From Campylorhamphus procurvoides (Eukaryota > Chordata > Aves > Passeriformes > Dendrocolaptidae), in the NCBI GenBank assembly GCA_013396655.1, contig WBMV01004890.1:252273-316272 (forward strand): 64,000 nucleotides of DNA. Direction: 5' to 3'. Positions 21,201 to 64,000 of the stretch are shown here, piece by piece; the stretch's first letter is position 1, and each line of letters begins with the position of its first letter. The notes below the pieces were generated by a model that saw only the letters and a list, made by a program, of their open reading frames with translations, was not told the DNA's origin and did not search any database. A program made the position numbers and the translations under genes.

Positions 21201-22400
21201 TAAAATCACCAAGGGTGATTCTTTTTTTATAAAATTAATGTAGGTATGTTGAATTCTGCCCTGGGCAGCTAGTGGCCTGAGCTTCTCATTTTAGGCAGCA
21301 GAAGTGAGCAACAGGCCTGTTAGCTAATTATATAAGTGGGATTATAATTTCTGTCAGCCCTGATTGCAAATACAGTGACCTATTGAATGGCATTTCTGTG
21401 AGATCAAGGATAACTTTCCCCACAGGCCTATATTATCCATAGGAACTGTCTTCCCCTCAAGGAAAGTGCTATGGACTAGGTGGCACATATATCTGCTCTA
21501 ACTCTGAAATATTTGAGGCATATTAAGTTTTTGAAGCCTTAAAAGTCAAATCTAAATCCTGGCTTTACTCTTTAATTTCCTACCAATGCTCAAAGAACTT
21601 GCAATCTTTGCTTTAACAAAACTACAAGACTAAATAATTACAGCTAAAGCTCCAAGAGATGGAAGTGACAGATATGTCTGCAATTGACTCTTTAAGAAAG
21701 TGAAATTACATTTTGAAACAGACACTCTGCAAAATTTTAACATGGCTCCCCAGTGCTGGGGCACGAGGAATGCTCTGCTACGATAATTGGGCTGCTCTTT
21801 AATCACCCCTAGACAAGTCTGTCACCTCCTCTGGCTCAATTGTTATCGCTGGCCTTGTGGAGAATGGTCCTGCAGATTACACCGTGCTGGGGCTGCTCAT
21901 CTCCCTCTGCAGCCACCCACCCACCTCTGCCCCGTGTCCTGCAGAGCAAAATCCACAGTGGGGATATCTCAGAGGGGTCAAATAGCTTAGTAATGCAATG
22001 AAATACAGGAGAGTTTGCATAAAAACCCAGGACATCCTGTAATACAATTGCTGATAATTTCTGATCTCAGTTAAACACAAAATAAGATGAAGGCACCAAG
22101 ACAGCTGCCAGGGGAGTAAGGTCACCCTTGCTAATCCAGAGGTGGTAGGAAATGCACAGAAACCATGAGGCGAGTTGTATCAGAGCTGTGAAGTGTCCTG
22201 AGATCACAAACATGAGCAACAAGCTCGATCCAGGGATGGAGATGCCACCACTGCCCTGGGCAGCTCCAGAGCCTGGCCATCCTTTCCATGAGCATGACAA
22301 CTCTCGGGGAATGATGAACACTTGCTGCTCTTTGCCCCAGCTCCCAGTAAAGCTCTGGAGATGTTAATGGTTGAACTGGCTGAAAGGTCACAGATAACCC
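18300..22400. other. Intergenic region between pi-globin and NPRL3, no gene seen
   Basis: No recognisable exon on either strand. Scattered WGATAR motifs (for example near 20152, 21842 and 22391) occur at roughly chance density. In chicken this interval holds CTCF sites and hypersensitive sites, which cannot be confirmed from sequence alone. Confidence 0.45.
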
Positions 22401-22879
22401 AGAGTGGCCAAGAGAAATGGGCAATCCTGCCAGACCCTGTGGAGGGGTCCAGGGCTGGGGCCACCATGCACTGCTCGGGTGTGGGGCTGAACTGGGGGCA
22501 CTGGGATGGGCTGGAAGGTGCTGGCTGCAGGCATGAGAAGCACTGGGATGAACTGGGGGTGTGTGGGACAGGGAGTGGTGTCACAGGACATTGGGCTCAT
22601 GGAGGGAATGTGTGTGGGGGTGCTGGGCAGAACTGGAGGCACTGGGTTATACTGGGAATGGCGCTGTGTGTGAGGTAGTGGTCTGAACTGGGAGCATGGG
22701 TCTGCACTGGGGACACTGGGCTGTACCGGGAATGGGGCTGTGTGTAGGGTGCTGGTATGAACTGGGAGCACTGGGCTGTACTGGGGCACCGGACTGAACT
22801 GGGGATGGGACTGTGTGTGAGCTGCTAGTCTGCTCTGGGCTGCACTGGTCCAAACTGGGGGCACTGGGCTGTATTGAGG

Positions 22880-25097
22880 ATGGGGCTGTGTGTGAGCTGC
22901 TGGTCTGCACTGGGGGTACTGGTCCGAACTGGTCTGAACTGGGGGCGCCGGTCTGCACTGGCTGCACTGGTCCGAACTGGGGATGGGGCTGTGTGTGAGC
23001 TGCTGGTCTGCACTGGGGGTACTGGTCCGAACTGGTCTGAACTGGGGGCGCCGGTCTGCACTGGCTGCACTGGTCCGAACTGGGGATGGGGCTGTGTGTG
23101 AGCTGCTGGTCTGCACTGGGGGTACTGGTCCGAACTGGTCTGAACTGGGGGCGCCGGTCTGCACTGGCTGCACTGGTCCGAACTGGGGATGGGGCTGTGT
23201 GTGAGCTGCTGGTCTGCACTGGGGGTACTGGTCCGAACTGGTCTGAACTGGGGGCGCCGGTCTGCACTGGCTGCACTGGTCCGAACTGGGGATGGGGCTG
23301 TGTGTGAGCTGCTGGTCTGCACTGGGGGTACTGGTCCGAACTGGTCTGAACTGGGGGCGCCGGTCTGCACTGGCTGCACTGGTCCGAACTGGGGATGGGG
23401 CTGTGTGTGAGCTGCTGGTCTGCACTGGGGGTACTGGTCCGAACTGGTCTGAACTGGGGGCGCCGGTCTGCACTGGCTGCACTGGTCCGAACTGGGGATG
23501 GGGCTGTGTGTGAGCTGCTGGTCTGCACTGGGGGTACTGGTCCGAACTGGTCTGAACTGGGGGCGCCGGTCTGCACTGGCTGCACTGGTCCGAACTGGGG
23601 ATGGGGCTGTGTGTGAGCTGCTGGTCTGCACTGGGGGTACTGGTCCGAACTGGTCTGAACTGGGGGCGCCGGTCTGCACTGGCTGCACTGGTCCGAACTG
23701 GGGATGGGGCTGTGTGTGAGCTGCTGGTCTGCACTGGGGGTACTGGTCCGAACTGGTCTGAACTGGGGGCGCCGGTCTGCACTGGCTGCACTGGTCCGAA
23801 CTGGGGATGGGGCTGTGTGTGAGCTGCTGGTCTGCACTGGGGGTACTGGTCCGAACTGGTCTGAACTGGGGGCGCCGGTCTGCACTGGCTGCACTGGTCC
23901 GAACTGGGGATGGGGCTGTGTGTGAGCTGCTGGTCTGCACTGGGGGTACTGGTCCGAACTGGTCTGAACTGGGGGCGCCGGTCTGCACTGGCTGCACTGG
24001 TCCGAACTGGGGATGGGGCTGTGTGTGAGCTGCTGGTCTGCACTGGGGGTACTGGTCCGAACTGGTCTGAACTGGGGGCGCCGGTCTGCACTGGCTGCAC
24101 TGGTCCGAACTGGGGATGGGGCTGTGTGTGAGCTGCTGGTCTGCACTGGGGGTACTGGTCCGAACTGGTCTGAACTGGGGGCGCCGGTCTGCACTGGCTG
24201 CACTGGTCCGAACTGGGGATGGGGCTGTGTGTGAGCTGCTGGTCTGCACTGGGGGTACTGGTCCGAACTGGTCTGAACTGGGGGCGCCGGTCTGCACTGG
24301 CTGCACTGGTCCGAACTGGGGATGGGGCTGTGTGTGAGCTGCTGGTCTGCACTGGGGGTACTGGTCCGAACTGGTCTGAACTGGGGGCGCCGGTCTGCAC
24401 TGGCTGCACTGGTCCGAACTGGGGATGGGGCTGTGTGTGAGCTGCTGGTCTGCACTGGGGGTACTGGTCCGAACTGGTCTGAACTGGGGGCGCCGGTCTG
24501 CACTGGCTGCACTGGTCCGAACTGGGGATGGGGCTGTGTGTGAGCTGCTGGTCTGCACTGGGGGTACTGGTCCGAACTGGTCTGAACTGGGGGCGCCGGT
24601 CTGCACTGGCTGCACTGGTCCGAACTGGGGATGGGGCTGTGTGTGAGCTGCTGGTCTGCACTGGGGGTACTGGTCCGAACTGGTCTGAACTGGGGGCGCC
24701 GGTCTGCACTGGCTGCACTGGTCCGAACTGGGGATGGGGCTGTGTGTGAGCTGCTGGTCTGCACTGGGGGTACTGGTCCGAACTGGTCTGAACTGGGGGC
24801 GCCGGTCTGCACTGGCTGCACTGGTCCGAACTGGGGATGGGGCTGTGTGTGAGCTGCTGGTCTGCACTGGGGGTACTGGTCCGAACTGGTCTGAACTGGG
24901 GGCGCCGGTCTGCACTGGCTGCACTGGTCCGAACTGGGGATGGGGCTGTGTGTGAGCTGCTGGTCTGCACTGGGGGTACTGGTCCGAACTGGTCTGAACT
25001 GGGGGCGCCGGTCTGCACTGGCTGCACTGGTCCGAACTGGGGATGGGGCTGTGTGTGAGCTGCTGGTCTGCACTGGGGGTACTGGTCCGAACTGGGG
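22880..25097 (+). repeat. 103-bp higher-order tandem array, 21 full copies plus a partial
   Basis: Each unit begins ATGGGGCTGTGTGTGAG. Unit starts fall every 103 bases from 22880 to 25043, giving 21 full units, then a 55-base partial. By eye the units are identical, indicating recent expansion or homogenisation. Each contains four or more internal CTGGTC-type subrepeats and one GGGGGCGCC core. Confidence 0.96.
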
Positions 25098-25370
25098 ATG
25101 GGGCTGTGTGTGAGCTGCTGCTCTGCACCGCAGGCGCTGGTCCGAACTGGGGGCACTGGGCCATATTGTGGGCACTGGGCCATACTGTGGGCACTGGTCT
25201 GCACTGGGGACAATGCGCCGTACCGGGGGCACTGGTCTGCACTGGGGGTGCCCGGCCGCACTGGTCCAAACTGGGGGCACTGGTCTGCACTAGGGGCACT
25301 GATCCATACCAGGGGCACTGGGCAGTACTGGTCCATACTGGGGGCACTGGTCCATACCGGGGGCACTGGN

Positions 25371-64000
<38,630 letters not shown>

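Noticed and set aside
22983..25058. About twenty identical 73-codon plus-strand frames
   Set aside because: They are the same repeat unit read again and again, with no promoter, splice or family evidence.

Overview
The window is a stretch of bird genome, probably from a songbird, carrying the alpha-globin cluster and most of the neighbouring NPRL3 gene. Evidence for a bird is the trio pi/zeta, alphaD and alphaA globin with bird-like protein sequences, a GC-AG second intron in alphaD (a known bird peculiarity), several CR1 LINE fragments and no mammalian repeats. The passerine assignment is an inference. Globin genes lie on the minus strand in the order pi (16118-18053), alphaD (12489-13516), alphaA (9400-10071), i.e. 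embryonic to adult 5' to 3'. All three are intact with three exons, and each has a TATA box and a polyadenylation signal.

NPRL3, a GATOR1 subunit that restrains mTORC1, lies head-to-head with the globins on the plus strand from about 25.4 kb and runs off the right edge. Twelve coding exons covering about 515 of an expected 569 codons can be placed; the last ~55 codons are outside. Exon 1 is broken by an assembly error: two pieces sharing a 9-base overlap are separated by repeat sequence and a run of N.

Layout: 1-9.3 kb holds no confirmed gene, only a GC-rich CpG-island-like zone at 1.0-2.7 kb (with a duplicated block and a gap), one CR1 copy and a candidate erythroid enhancer just 3' of alphaA. 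9.4-18.3 kb is the globin cluster. 18.3-22.4 kb is intergenic. 22.4-25.6 kb is a large minisatellite containing 21 apparently identical 103-bp copies. 25.4-64 kb is NPRL3, whose introns hold clusters of NF-E2/MARE and GATA motifs. These are the best candidates for the remote globin enhancers that lie inside NPRL3 in other vertebrates, which would explain why this housekeeping gene stays linked to the globins.

The most notable points are the NF-E2/MARE clusters in NPRL3 introns 4, 5 and 11, an in-frame 39-nt candidate cassette exon in intron 2, the homogeneous 103-bp array in front of NPRL3, the GC-AG intron, and several assembly defects marked by single N bases. I found no evidence for a wholly new gene system.
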